A stretch of DNA of 64,000 nucleotides from Malachius bipustulatus (GCA_910589415.1 OU342639.1:12780268-12844267), one strand, 5' to 3'; counted from the stretch's first letter, positions 47,172 through 58,988 are shown. Notes: a model not told the origin generated them from the sequence alone. A program made the numbers and translations.

Positions 47172-49887
47172 ATGTGGGAACCAGGAGCCGGCGCCACTTC
47201 CCAGAATAATTGTACTTGTAACGAAGGGAGAATTGCTACTGCAAGGTAATTTTCTTTAGTTTTTTGTCATTTGTCAGACAAACTGATAAAAGTGGATTAG
47301 TGGATGCTTTAAAATACCCGTTTAATTTACTGCGAGTTATTTTATTTTATTAATAAAAAAATTCTTACCTGAACATTGGCGGGAATGTTGCTAGTTATTA
47401 CCTATCCGGAGACTAACTACTTATAGGTAGGTGCCTAGACCTACCTAAGTACCTATGTAGGTACGCTACGAATACGAAATTAGCTTGATTAGGTTTGCAA
47501 TTAGGTATATTTATTATTTCTGAATAAATTGAAACTTATTTGGGATGAAAAATAAAATTTTTGGTCATCCTAATTACCTAATTTTTTTTTTATAAAAGAA
47601 GTACCTACGTTTGATTTTTAGTTATATATTTTTTTTAAGTACCTAATTGCATTAATAACGTTCGTAAGTTAACATTGCAAAGCAAGACGTGTTAAAACGA
47701 ATCTGTAATTTTAGAAGTACCTTTTATGTAGGTACATTTATTAGGTGATTTATTAGCTCACCATCAAATTGTGAAAAATGAAAGGTGAGATACCTAGGTA
47801 GGTACTTAGTTTGAATTGAAACTTAATATACATATAATCATATATCCGATTTTAATTATTTAAGGAGTTACAGGACCTCAAAGTTTTCTTCTCTTAGGAC
47901 CTCTAAAAAAAAGTTTTCTGCATATAAGGAGTCAATTGAGGAATATTTATTTAACTTTAGTAAAACCTGATACCTTGGTTTTACCCGTTTTATCTGTTGA
48001 AAAGAAAAAAAAAAGAAAAAAGGTTTCTACTTTTTTTCGAAATTTAATTAATTTAATTACTTAATTTTAATTTTTCTTGTTTTCCTTAAGTAAAAAAAAT
48101 TGTACTTTTTCAACAGGTAAAACCAAGGTAAAGTTAAATAAATATTCCTCAATTGGCTCCTTATATGCAGAAAACTTGAGGTCCTGTAACTATGTATGTA
48201 CTTAAATAATTAAAATCGGATATATGATTAGGTAGGTAGGTATGATTTTTTTTTAAACTGCACCAAGTTTCATTTGTCACAATGTGATGGTGAGCTAATA
48301 AATCAATTACCTAATACTTACGTATATCAAACCAGCACATTTCCAGCTCATTCGACTTGTTTTATTCTATTAAAAAATAACCGGAAATCAGATAATCATT
48401 GCACTTAATCAATCTCTTCAGTTACAACAACTTCCTGGCCCTGGAATACATAGTTAATACATCTCAACACTCAAACAATCCCTCCAAATTTAAGTTACTA
48501 AGTTGAATATTCCAGACTAATTTATTGTTGTCATTATTTCAGACGCAATATGTTCGACTACCAGGACGAAGATGCATGCATGGATAAAGAAAATAGTGCG
48601 CCAAGTCCCGTAAAAGAGGACGAGCTCTCCTTATATTCAAATTTGGGTGCTTTACCTCAACCTTGTACTTCCTGCCGGCGTCATGACGAGTACGATCTTG
48701 GGAGTCAGGATTCCGGCTACGTCGCCCATGAATCGTTCGGTCGATTTACCGTGCAAGAAGGGACTTCCCCGATGCGTTCAACGGTTTCCTTCACTTCCAC
48801 CTCCATGGATGATGACTTCTTCGAGGATTTCTCCGACTTGGAGCCCTTGGAAGACAATCTGCCGCAAGACTTTGCGAAGTTAATCAACGGTCCGAGAGCC
48901 TTGCAGGAGAAGAATAACAAACCTGAGGATATGTCTGTTGATTCGCCCATAAGACCTGTGTTTCGTAGGGCATTGTCGTTGCAAAATGAACGCACGACGC
49001 CTGTTAGTGCTCGGGCGCGATGTCTTTTTGGAGAGGCGAGAAATATTTTCAAGAGACCAGATCCGCCATCCATGGAGACCAGCCCTTCATCGGTGAAAAA
49101 GCATAAGATTCAAGAGGAAGACAGGATTGATAGTGACCCTGCTTTTTCTGTGCGTAGACTCCCGCTGTGCCGGTCCATTTCCGCTATTTCCGCTACAGAC
49201 GAAAGCATCAAGTACGCTCTTCAGAGGTCTTCCACCGAGCCTGATCTTATAGGAGACTTTTCCAAATCGTTTTGTCTACCTTTGACTCCTGGACGACATC
49301 AGGATTTAAAAGCAATCTCTTCAAATACACTGGTTCATTTAATTGAGGGTCAATTTGAGTCACGTGTTGCATCATTCAAAGTAATCGACTGTCGTTATCC
49401 ATATGAGTTTGAGGGAGGACACATCTTTGGCGCCGTCAATATTTATACGAAAGAACAATGTATGGAGCTGCTTCAAGAGTGCAACGTGCCACCACAGGAT
49501 CCTAACAAACGTCATATCTTGGTGTTCCATTGTGAATTTTCCAGCGAAAGAGGACCTAATTTGTAAGTAAAACTTTTTTTTTCCGGGAATTCCAGCTTAT
49601 TTTGTATAATTATTTACAGATGCCGTTTTTTACGAAAAGAAGACCGGCAGAAAAATGAGAATGCATACCCTACGCTGTATTATCCTGAGATTTATTTGCT
49701 CGAGGGTGGTTATAAGAATTTTTATGAAAATTTCAAACAACTCTGCGAACCAGTATCTTATTTACCGATGAACCATCCAGGTCACGAGCAAGAACTTCGA
49801 AAATTCAGACAAAAGACCAAGACTTGGAACATGGATGCTCGTCAGCGTTCCTGTGCTAGATCAACACAGCAAAGAAGGCTTTTGTAA
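47172..49887 (+). CDS. Cdc25: Cdc25/String-type M-phase inducer phosphatase
   Basis: Dual-specificity phosphatase that removes inhibitory phosphates from CDK1/CDK2 (Thr14/Tyr15) to trigger mitosis. Coding exons: 47172-47245, 48543-49562, 49620-49887, total 453 codons. Introns have GT-AG ends and preserve the frame (AG|A and TT|A split codons). The start at 47172 has A at -3 and adds 27 residues before the Met at 48550. The C-terminal rhodanese-like domain shows [13 protein letters not shown] (about 306-318) and the catalytic HCEFSSER loop (Cys355, Arg361), continuing CRFLRKEDR across the second intron, then [11 protein letters not shown]. The N-terminal half is a long, disordered regulatory region with KEN (40-42), a DSG motif (81-83), an acidic patch MDDDFFEDF, several SP/TP sites and basic RRALS and CRSIS segments that could be kinase or 14-3-3 sites. 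The catalytic core looks intact. String versus Twine orthology cannot be settled here. Confidence 0.97.
47738..48317. mobile_element. Foldback element inside cdc25 intron 1
   Basis: Left arm (about 47738-47960) and right arm (about 48110-48317) pair: TTATTAGCTCACCATC against GATGGTGAGCTAATAA, ATATCCGATTTTAATTATTT against its mirror near 48207, and CTCAATTGGCTCCTTATATG on the right against the left copy at 47925. It occupies almost half of the 1297-bp intron without disturbing splice sites. Tips do not match TACAGGGTG. Confidence 0.75.
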
Positions 49888-50610
49888 ATATTTTTTTCAT
49901 TCTTTATACATCGTTTTGATTTTCATAAATAATTGCAGTACAAAGTTGTAAATAACTAGTTTCGGTAACTTGTATAGAGCGTTAATAATTCTTGAACGGT
50001 ATTTTGCCATATTGGCAAGTTATTTGTATATAAGGTTGGCGGAATTTTTATATCTGGGAAAGAATGAATTCGTTTTTTACTATGTATGTACTTTGTTTTA
50101 TTTATGATTGATTCTCCAGTACCAGATGTAGAATTTCGTCAGTCGAATTTATTGTGTACATTATTGAGTTTATATTTTATGTTTAAGGGTTCCTAATATT
50201 AGCGCGAAATTATAGAAAATGGTCGATTTTTATTTTGCAATGCTGCTCCACCAAAGTTCTTTTGTTATTTTAATCAGTTGGCTTAATGATTCACTTTACT
50301 CGAAAATAATAATGTCGAATTACTATTTAGTTTATATTTTACAAGTGCAATTAATTGGCAATAATTATTATGTGATTCTTAGTCGAGTTGGTGAGTCTGA
50401 GTAATCAGTCTGATTGATTCGCTGACTTTGTGAATGTTTTTGAGTTCTTTTGTTTGTTTTTAGTTTCTAAGTTTCAGTATTTAAATTATCTCTGTGCATA
50501 TCATACTTGTGTTCTACCACAACAGTTGGGGAACTTTTTCTGTTCCCATTGTGATTTTCAAACTTTGTTTAGACTGATGTCTTCCTCGACTGTTGGTTAT
50601 TTAAAATAAA
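49888..50610 (+). other. cdc25 3' untranslated region
   Basis: AT-rich sequence following the stop. The first canonical AATAAA is at 50605-50610, giving a 3' UTR of about 730-740 nt. A 61-codon frame at 50219-50404 lies inside and is not treated as a gene. Confidence 0.6.
50605..50610 (+). terminator. Poly(A) signal AATAAA of cdc25
   Basis: First consensus hexamer downstream of the stop codon; followed by a GT-containing TTGTATTGAGTG element within 20 bp, as expected of a downstream element. Confidence 0.55.
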
Positions 50611-51839
50611 CTTGTATTGAGTGATAATAATCCTGTCATAGAATCATATTTTGATTTATATTTTTTATAATTAAACTAATAAAAACTACCATTCTTTGTC
50701 ATATAATTTTTTAATAAACCCTTTAATATTTTAATTCATACATAAAAAATGTTTTTACAAAAAGCATTAAAAAACAAATAAATCGCATTTCATTGTAATA
50801 GAAAAAAATATCTTTCTAATGATGCTAACTATGACTTCTATTAAAAAAATATATAATTACGCTTTCAAACGAAATGAAATGAAATTAAACCACTAGGTAC
50901 CTACGCTAATACTTTGGAACTATGGAGATGGACTATGGAAAATTATGTAATATGTAACTCGAATATTATTATTTTTTTAATTGCCATGCTACTGCATTCC
51001 TTTTAAAAAGAGTCTCAAGAATGTGTAAATTATTTCCTTCTAATCCTATTAGTAGGTAAATATAAGAGAGAATGGAAAAACGAAAAATTGAAAAATCGAG
51101 TTTAAAATTTCATCGTTGACGTTTTCTCAAAAAAAGAGATCGAGAGTGGTGGTCCATTTTTCTGCATCTCTTATTGATGTTATGTAAATTCCCTATTTAA
51201 AATATCTAAATGAAGTCACCCTGTAGGTAGGTGGGTACATATATCGAACACGGCTCCAAATAGCGGAAAACGGCTAATGTCCCTATCTTAAGTTTTTCTG
51301 AAAATAAAACTTCAAAATGTTTCAGACCATACCATGAAAAAGTTAACACATATGGCCCCATATTCACAAACGATAATTTCCTAAATAATTACGTAATCAT
51401 ATATCTCCATAAAATCATCTAAACTGTATATCTCCATCTCCACCCCATTTATTTAATTATTTTCGAGATCTGACAGGGTAGAAACGCTGAGTGAATTCGG
51501 GCCATAGAATTGTAAGCCCTTTTCCTGTACCCCGTGCCGTTTTCGACATGAACTGGCTCAATAAATTGCTTTGAAATTTAGAAAAACTCGATTTTCACTT
51601 GGTGATATTTATTTATGCCATTTATACGATCTAACTGTAAATACCAAACCATTTTTATTGAATTTTACTAAAGCAAAGTTTACAATGTATACAGAAATAA
51701 TATAAGTACAGGTTATCCAATTTAAAAATGAAAAGTCGTATCAGTTCCGGAAACCCGGACCGGAAGTAGAAAAAATTTACTTATCTGACGAAAAGTGCCA
51801 GCTATCAAGTATATATGCGGGATAACAAATAAAAAAAAA
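50611..51839. other. Intergenic DNA downstream of cdc25
   Basis: AT-rich, with diffuse N2/R-like words (CCATTTATACGATCTAACTG near 51619; GGTTATCCAATTTAAAAATG near 51712). No gene seen. Confidence 0.4.
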
Positions 51840-53110
51840 ACTTATTGCGCATCAATCGCTTAAATACCTAGTGTATTTTTATGCGATTCAATTATGAAAA
51901 TTTTCGCCGCCTTTTAAATTGGTTTTCTGAAATTTTCCATAGTCAGGTCGAATTAGCGTAGTGGTTTACTGTGAAAATTTAATTTCTTTTCGTTTGAAAA
52001 CGTACCATAAAATGGATTTTTACATTTAACAAAACAAAAAACTTTGGCAAAATTTAACAATTTTGTCCCTTTTCCTATTCCCGCCACTGGCTAACTTTAC
52101 TTTAAAAATGCTATTTTTGACACTGCCTTCAATAAATTCGAAAAAAGTTACAAGGGAGTTTTGAAAACCTAAAATTTGAAATTTTAGAGGAATAAACATC
52201 ATGTGAAAAAAAATCGAATATCTCCACCATTTTTCTTATTTGCATCTTGAAATTTTTCATAGTTAAAGATTATTGGCATAGTTGTCTACTGTAAAAATTT
52301 CAGTTCAATTCCTTCAAAAATGTGCTCATAAACGGTTAAAGAAATTTAGCCATTTTTACCCTTTTCCTACCCACGTCACTGGCTTATTAATAGAAATAAT
52401 GCAAATTTTATTGCATTAACTCAAATTTCAATTTTTTTTTTTTCAATCTGGTCAATTTGGTTTAAAAGTTTTTTTCTATTTGGTTACAGTGGCTCAAAAA
52501 ATAGCCATAATTTTTTAAATTCAAAAAGTCGCCATTTTGGAACGACTCGACCTATTTTACTCAGATAGGCCTTGTGGAGATCTTACGCCGAGTCGCCGAC
52601 AAAAATGTCAGCCCCCTAAATTGAAAACTGTGATAAGACACGGTGCCTCATAGACGTTTTTTTTTTTTGTAAATTTGAAGAGACACCCCTTCAAATAAAA
52701 GAAATAACGCGACTTTTGAAAAATTTTTCAACGAAAATCGAACGTCATCCCAAAGTTTCACAAGATTAAGAAATTTCGTTCAATAATCCTGAAAGATGAA
52801 GCTACAGGAGCGTTTTTAAAATTCTAGAGAAATAAACATCATATAAGAAAAATTAGAATATCTCCGCCATTTTCTTATTAGCTTCTCGAAATTTTTGAAA
52901 GTAAAAAGTTAAAGGTTATTAGTATAATTATTGTCTACTATAAAAATTTCAGTTCAATTAATTCAAAAATGTGCTCATAAATTGGTTATAGAAATTTAGC
53001 CATTTTTACCCTTTTCCTACCCAGGCTACTGGCTTATTGATGGAAAATATGCAAATTTTACTGCATTAACTCAAATTTCAAATAATTTTCTTCCAATCTT
53101 GTAAATTGGG
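51840..53110. repeat. Family R repeat, longest uninterrupted copy
   Basis: Begins CTTATTGCGCATCAATCGCT and continues through TTTTCGCCGCCTTTTAAATT, CTATTCCCGCCACTGGC, and two tandemly related sections (52160-52460 and 52790-53100) that each contain AATAAACATCAT and CCCTTTTCCTACCCA. It is therefore built from at least two repeats of a roughly 630-bp unit. No protein is encoded. Confidence 0.6.
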
Positions 53111-53125
53111 GAAAAAAGTTTTTTT

Positions 53126-53360
53126 TTTCAGAACCACCTCCTGCCTAGGGGTTGGGGGTGGTTCTGCTCTGTAAATAAATAAATAAATAAATACCGTATA
53201 GCTGTGGTAAAGCCCAAGTGTCAGAAGTTTTCAAGTAGCCCAAGGGCCTCTGACGTAACTTAACGACTGCTGTGAAGCAGCTGGGACCCCCTTTTTAACG
53301 TACCTCCCGGAGCACGATCGGTCACGGACCTTTTTTTTTCGGTCACGGACCTTTTTTTTT
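53126..53360. repeat. Hairpin, AAAT run and 20-bp tandem repeat
   Basis: GAACCACC...GGTGGTTC forms a hairpin at about 53131-53163; AAAT repeats follow to 53193. A 20-bp unit (CGGTCACGGACC plus a T tract) is duplicated head to tail at about 53320-53360. The intervening DNA is GC-richer and may be a SINE-like remnant. Confidence 0.6.
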
Positions 53361-53374
53361 TTAAAAAACTATCA

Positions 53375-54259
53375 AGTTTGGTCACCCATCCAAGATACTG
53401 CTGAAGATATTGCTAAATTCGTTATTTTTGGATCTACAAAATCGATTAAATTAGCGAACTATAGTAGTATTTTTTCCGCTGAATAAAACGATGAAAGCAG
53501 AAAAACAATTGAACATCGCGTTTTAGAGTAATGTCAAAAAGTTCTATTTTTTTAAATGAGACACCCGGTATATTTTTCTGTTTTCATATTTCCTGAGAAA
53601 ATCCAATACGAATGGTTTTTACAGTCGAGGCTTAAATTGATTAGTTTTTGAGTTATAAACAAATGAAAATCGCAATTTTTTATTTTCAAAACAGTGTAAG
53701 TGTACCTACATCGGAAACGACTCCTTATATCGGAAAACGGCTTACATGCCATTATTTTAACTTTTTATGTAGGTAGGTACACCTATCATGTAGATGAAAT
53801 TTTTTGTGTGATCATAGTGATTGTGAGGGTGATGAAAAATCTATGATAATTTTTATCACCCTGTATAAAAATTTCAACTACACTGTAAGTGAACTTCACT
53901 TTAAAAGTGAAGATAGGGACATGTAAGTCGTTTCCGATGTACACAGCTTTCAAAATGAAATCTTGCAATTATCATTTTGTTTATAGCTCAAAAACTAACA
54001 AATTTAAACCGGAACTGTAAAAACCATTATTATTGGATTTTTTCAGGAAATATGAAAACACAAAAATATACCAGGCGTCTCATTTATAAAAAATAACTTT
54101 TTGACATAACTCGAAAACGCGATGTTCAATAATTGTTTATCTGTTTTCATCGTTTTATTCAGCTGAAAAAATACTACTAGTTTGCTAATTTAATCGATTT
54201 TGTAGATCCAAAAATAACGAAGTTAGCAATAGTGCTGACTTAACTTTGAAGACCCTGTA
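53375..54259. mobile_element. Family N10 foldback element
   Basis: GTTATTTTTGGATCTACAAA (53421) mirrors TTTGTAGATCCAAAAATAAC near 54215 in inverted orientation, and AGTTTTTGAGTTATAAACAA (53643) is mirrored near 53975. The right tip GACCCTGTA ends at 54259; the left tip is degraded. Arms are about 380 bp. Inner sequence resembles family N2 (ATCACCCTGTATAAAAATTT). Confidence 0.72.
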
Positions 54260-55100
54260 TACAGGGTGTATCTAAAATGAACCGAGAATATTCAGGGGGT
54301 GATTGATGAGATCATTTCCAGAAAAAAGTAAGTATAAACCTATGTCCTAAGAGGCTTAACTTTTTAACTACAGGGTGTTGAAGTTTCAAGAAAAAAATAG
54401 TTTTTTATAATAACTTTGATAAGAATCAAGATATTTTCGTGAAAATTTGTGTAACATTTTCATGCATCTAGAAGCATTTCCCAACGTATAACTTTTAGTA
54501 GCAGTGGAGTTCGTGCAAGTCGCGTGCAAGCGAGATCATAATTACATACTCAGAAATGAAAGTGGATTAGAAAAATAATCTTATTTTAATAAAAAAAAAC
54601 AGTTTTTTTTTTCAAAAATATTAAGTATAACGCGACTTGCACGAACGCCACTGCTCCAACAATTTTTAAATAACACTGAAAAAATTTGAGGGCTTATTCG
54701 TTGGACAAAAATAAACAAAAAATTTTTATCAACGTGTGTCTAGAAATGCACCCTTTTTGAGATACAGGGTGTCAAAAAAAGATTATTTTACCAGTTTTTT
54801 GAAGATATTTGGAGAACCGTTTGAGATAAGGATCAGCTTTTTTAAATATTTTTTCATTGATATTAGCTACCTTTTTAATATCAATTCAGTTTTTTTCATG
54901 TGTCATTTGCGGAGATACTGGCGGTTAAAAGTGCGTTTTTAAAATATCAATTAACCCAGGGTCGTAGATATTAGGGACAATCTCCCCCCCTCCCTGGAAA
55001 AAACTGGGAAAATAATCTTATTTTGAGACCCTGTACCTAAAAAACGGTGCATTTCCGGACACACGCCCGGATAAAAAATATAATTTTTTTGTGTATTTTT
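54260..55100. mobile_element. Composite of TACAGGGTGT elements (family N11) with a small internal foldback
   Basis: TACAGGGTGTATCTAAAATG begins exactly after the N10 tip. The subterminal module GAAAAAAGTAAGTATAAACC and CTACAGGGTGTTGAAG follow (54320-54385). At 54500-54656 a short foldback pairs GTTCGTGCAAGTCGCG with CGCGACTTGCACGAAC. From 54680 the segment CACCCTTTTTGAGATACAGG (54749) mirrors 54990-55070. Boundaries between the pieces are approximate. Confidence 0.6.
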
Positions 55101-55104
55101 GACC

Positions 55105-55560
55105 AAAAGAATCTATCTCAAAATTTTTTTTTTAAATTTTTTAAAATTTTGTTCAAAGAAAAACAAAAAAGTTTTCGCTGAAATATGTCCTACGTCAATT
55201 TCAAGCCTTGTGGTTTTTTAATTTGTCCATGATATTCAGTCTTAAAAGTTTTATTTATTTTTTAACAAAGAAAACAAGAAAAATAACAAAATTTTTGGTA
55301 ATTTATTTTTTGGGTTTATTAATTTTTGGTTTCCAGAATTTTTGTATACCGAACGACATAAAAACCGATATAGCAGCCACAAGAAAAATGAAAGTTGCGA
55401 GTATGAAAACTCTAGGATCTAGTCGGCTTATAAAATTTTTAAAACGTCAGATGGACAGCTCTTGCCGACTTATGTTAGCCTACAAAAAATTATTTATTAA
55501 TTTCCAATAATAAAAATAGATGATGAAAATAAGAAATCTCGATTTTTCAGTTTTTTTTTC
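55105..55560. mobile_element. Family N1 right-part fragment
   Basis: Shares TTGGTTTCCAGAATTTTTGT, AACTCTAGGATCTAGTCGGC, and AAGAAATCTCGATTTTTCAG with the N1 copy at 37812-38801 (right arm). Ends without a tip at about 55560. Confidence 0.7.
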
Positions 55561-56434
55561 ATGTTATGACCTATAATAGGCTATAAAACATGTTAAATAT
55601 ATCATAAATCCTAAAATAATTCAAATGTTGAAATCAATTTTTGTCGACATTGTCTACGTGAGAAATTGTCTACATCGACACGATAGTCGACATGTAGATA
55701 ATGCAATTGTTTATTGACAACGCAATTGTCTTGATTCTCTTATTATTATTGTTTTACAGATGTCAATTCGCTTACAGTAGTTAGGGACATCTGTATATTT
55801 CAACGAGCAGCTACCGGTAATGCTTTCAAAAAATTTCCAGGAGACTGTAAAACGAACATGTGTCTTGAATAGGTGATGAGTCAATTGATTTAATCTACCG
55901 CTTACTAGAGGACGCTAGTTCCGGCAATATAAACGCTTCTGGACCAATAGGCAAGTTATAATACAGGTCACCGTATTTTAGGGAGTATATTCTCCAAACA
56001 CTCGTGATGTATAAGATTCAATCTTAACGCTAGATGTCACCCAAGTTCCAAGTTTCAGTTTTAGTTTTCAACCGTCTATTTTCACAACTCGGATCCGGAA
56101 GACAAATTATTGGTTTTTGCATCTAAAATACAAGAATTTAATTAAACGTTAAATTGCATTGCTGTAGTATATTACCTACTTATGTTGTGTCCCATCAATA
56201 ATGATTAGGCTGGAAATTGATAGTTCGGATTGTTCTGAGTATCAGGACAGCTTCGAAACCTTCGAAAAAAAATTTGAGTTTTTGTTTTCGAATTGTGAAT
56301 TTTATTTAATAAAGACAGTTGAGTAATATTAACCACTATGTATAATTGCAAGTTATCAACTTTCTCCCCACTTCCGAGGTGTCCTCATACTCAGAAAAAT
56401 CCGAACTATAAATATATCCAGCCCAACTATAGTA
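55561..56434. other. Intergenic DNA, nothing recognised
   Basis: A short hairpin CTACATCGAC...GTCGACATGTAG lies at about 55668-55700. No gene. Confidence 0.45.
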
Positions 56435-56961
56435 TACAGGGTGATCAGTAACTCGCGCACTCCGAATACAGGGCGATATAGAGCCCATTAAAATTAAGGA
56501 TATTCTGCAAAAAAAATTGAATCCAACGGTTGGTTTTCAAGTTACAGAGTTTCCCTCATCCGAGTTTAAAGGTAATTTTTTCAATAACCGTGATACAAAT
56601 TAATGAAAAATTCAGGTTACTGCGTAATGTCTGAAATCATTTTTTCACAAAACCTCTTTATAGAGGAATTTAAAATGTTGTAAATTGATGAAATACCTAA
56701 CACTGAACGAAATTTGAAGTTTGGCAACCTAAGCTCAACTTAGAATATAAAATAGTTGCTATGGAAACAGAAATAATAACAATACCATCTAACCCGAACT
56801 TATTCACATGTTCAGTGCAGTGTTACCACTTTTTTTTATAGAAACGATCATGTTTATGGAAAAAAAGAACTTACAACACTGCAGTAAGAAAATTTACCAC
56901 TCTTAAAAAGTGAAGTTTACCGCAGCATGCTCTGAGTGCGCGAGTTACTGATCAACCTGTA
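56435..56961. mobile_element. Family N12 MITE with 28-bp TIRs
   Basis: TACAGGGTGATCAGTAACTC at 56435 mirrors GAGTTACTGATCAACCTGTA ending at 56961, and pairing extends through GCGCACTC/GAGTGCGC. Unlike the other families, the interior is not palindromic. An internal echo ATACAGGGCG is at about 56467. Confidence 0.8.
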
Positions 56962-57914
56962 TAGATTGCAATTGAAAAAAAATCGGCCCAAAATGGGGAG
57001 TGGGGGGAAAGCGGTAGGGGCAAAAATTCAAATTGCGAGGCTGAAAAGATGTCAAATAAAAAATTAAAGTTAACGTTTATGAGCCCGTTTCTCAAACATA
57101 TATTTTCTGTGGATTATTTTATTTTTTATATTTTATTCCATGGGAACATTAGGTACAAAAAAATTAAACTTGACACTTTAGGTAAGGCGCTTGATTCGAT
57201 TACACCTTTTTATCATGCTTTATAATATCGAGCTTAAGTGATGCCACCCTGACCAATATTAAATCTTCTACCTCCTCAGTCATCCCAAAAATCTACAATT
57301 TCCTTGTGTTCACTTTACAGATCTAAAACGGTATCTGAGCTACATTATTATTAATCCTTATTTATCCGTTTATTAAAACCAGTCTTCTAAACCAGACTGA
57401 TGAAGAATTAGAGTAGATTGACTTCTTCTGCATTGTATTTCTTTTGCAATATCACTTTCATTAAATTTACTTTATGAAATTTTCGCTGGCTTTTTTGTCT
57501 ACTTCTATGCGGACTTTACCCTTTACTATCAAATTATCCTTGTCTGTCGTCTTCGTGTGTTATAGACAGAATATTTCGTTTTTTCTCACACGCCTGTTAT
57601 AGTGTTTTGGCGTAACATAGGAAAAAGACACAAACGGTTTAGGTTTATTATCTTATTCTTTAAAAATCGCGTTGCTGTCAAATTTTCTTCCATGAATTCG
57701 TAGCTCAGCACTCGAGCAAAATTAGATTCGTCAATTTTGTGTTTACCATATTTGCAGGCTAGATATTGTGTTTTTTTAATGCTTTAACAATGTGTTGTTC
57801 GGAGTATATGTCAGTAAAATGGTAAAGTTACTAGGCCTTCAAAAACCTTTTCGCCAATCCCACTGGCCACCACCACTCCAATCGATCGCATATTTATTTT
57901 TCATAAACATTCGA
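56962..57914. other. Intergenic DNA, nothing recognised
   Basis: AT-rich unique-looking sequence. No gene, promoter or repeat that I can support. Confidence 0.45.
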
Positions 57915-57992
57915 TCCATAGCCGAGCCAGGATCGAACTCACGGTTTTGTGCCCGGTAGCCGGAGGTCTCACTACTGCACCAAGGAGCTATA
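57915..57992 (-). repeat. tRNA-derived SINE head
   Basis: On the minus strand: TAGCTCCTTGGTGCAGTAGT with an A-box-like TGGTGCAGTAG (plus 57972-57982), then the B box GAGTTCGATCC (plus 57930-57940) and GGCTCGGCTA. The outer ends TAGCTCC and GGCTA partly pair, but a CCGGCTACCGG insertion spoils the anticodon arm. A SINE body probably follows toward 57850. This is not a working tRNA. Confidence 0.6.
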
Positions 57993-58988
57993 CTTGCGTG
58001 ACAATAAATAGTATGACTGTGATTTTTGTGATTGCTTCTCAGGATTCATCAAAAATATCATTGAAGGAAGCCTGACATCTAAACTTGAACATGATTCATT
58101 GACTCTATGTCATCTATGCTTATGTCATCTATAGGTGCAGTGCTGCGGAAACTGAAAGTAATAGCATTAAGTACTATGCCGTTATCTCTGCTCTATTATT
58201 AATCAAACAGTAGCTACTCATATGTTTCTTGAAATGCTCCAATAAATGAATAAACATTTTCGTTGACGTCAATGGGATTTTCGTGCACAACCGATCCAGG
58301 TAACACCAATAGCGGTCATAATTCCGCAAAAGTAACGAGTGTTCCTCAGTGTGTAGAAATATTTTGGTGGACTTACCTGTTTCCGCTATGATTGATTCTT
58401 GGTGCCTGCATATTGAGGATTTTAGCAGGAGAAAACTGATGCCTTGCCATAATCTCAATTGCTCTGGACTTTTGGAAAAATATATCAACACTTGTTTTGA
58501 TAAAACATGAATCACATGCAATGCTAACAATTTCAGGTTTCATATATTGAAAAAAAAAATTCAAGTGAAGTATCCTTCTAATTATTAATTATTGTATGTA
58601 GTTTTTAAACAGACGCCAAGTTCTAAACCTGCTTCTGTTTAAAAAACATGATGACTAGACCTATTTGAGTAAAAATGGGTGTCGAAAATCTAACTCTTTT
58701 GTTATGCCGGTAATCAGAAACGGTGAGATTTCAGCTGCGAAGTTTCTTAATTAGGTAATATGAAAGTTGTTTTCGAAATGAAAGGCTTTGGATGTAGTTT
58801 ACTATAATATATGTTTTCCAGGAAGTTATTTTCCTCCTTAGTATAAGTATAGTAATCGATTATACATAAAGGTTAGGGAAAATATGGACGAGAAAAGATA
58901 GCGGAATAGTATATTGTGAAACAAGTGCGGAAAAGAGAAAATTTCTCACGAGTGTGAAATTTCTTTTCCGCACGTGCTTCACACAGTA
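57993..58988. other. Intergenic DNA with a strong hairpin
   Basis: The hairpin at about 58915-58983 pairs GTGAAACAAGTGCGGAAAAG with CTTTTCCGCACGTGCTTCAC around a TCTCACGAGTGTGAAA centre. Minus-strand open frames at 58174-58564 include a good splice donor (CAGGTAAGT at plus 58371-58379) but no recognised protein. Confidence 0.45.

Noticed and set aside
48550..48552. Met at 48550 as the cdc25 start codon
   Set aside because: The reading frame is open upstream across a clean acceptor and joins in phase to an exon with ATG at 47172 in good context. The internal Met could still be used by an alternative first exon.
48717..49073. 118-codon minus-strand frame inside cdc25 exon 2
   Set aside because: Antisense shadow of the strongly supported phosphatase reading frame.
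57915..57992. Possible functional tRNA gene
   Set aside because: The A and B boxes are present, but the anticodon arm is disrupted and the acceptor stem only partly pairs.
58174..58564. Two overlapping minus-strand frames with a good splice donor at plus 58371-58379
   Set aside because: The donor is consensus, but no family is recognised, no convincing acceptor precedes it, and the two frames compete for the same bases.
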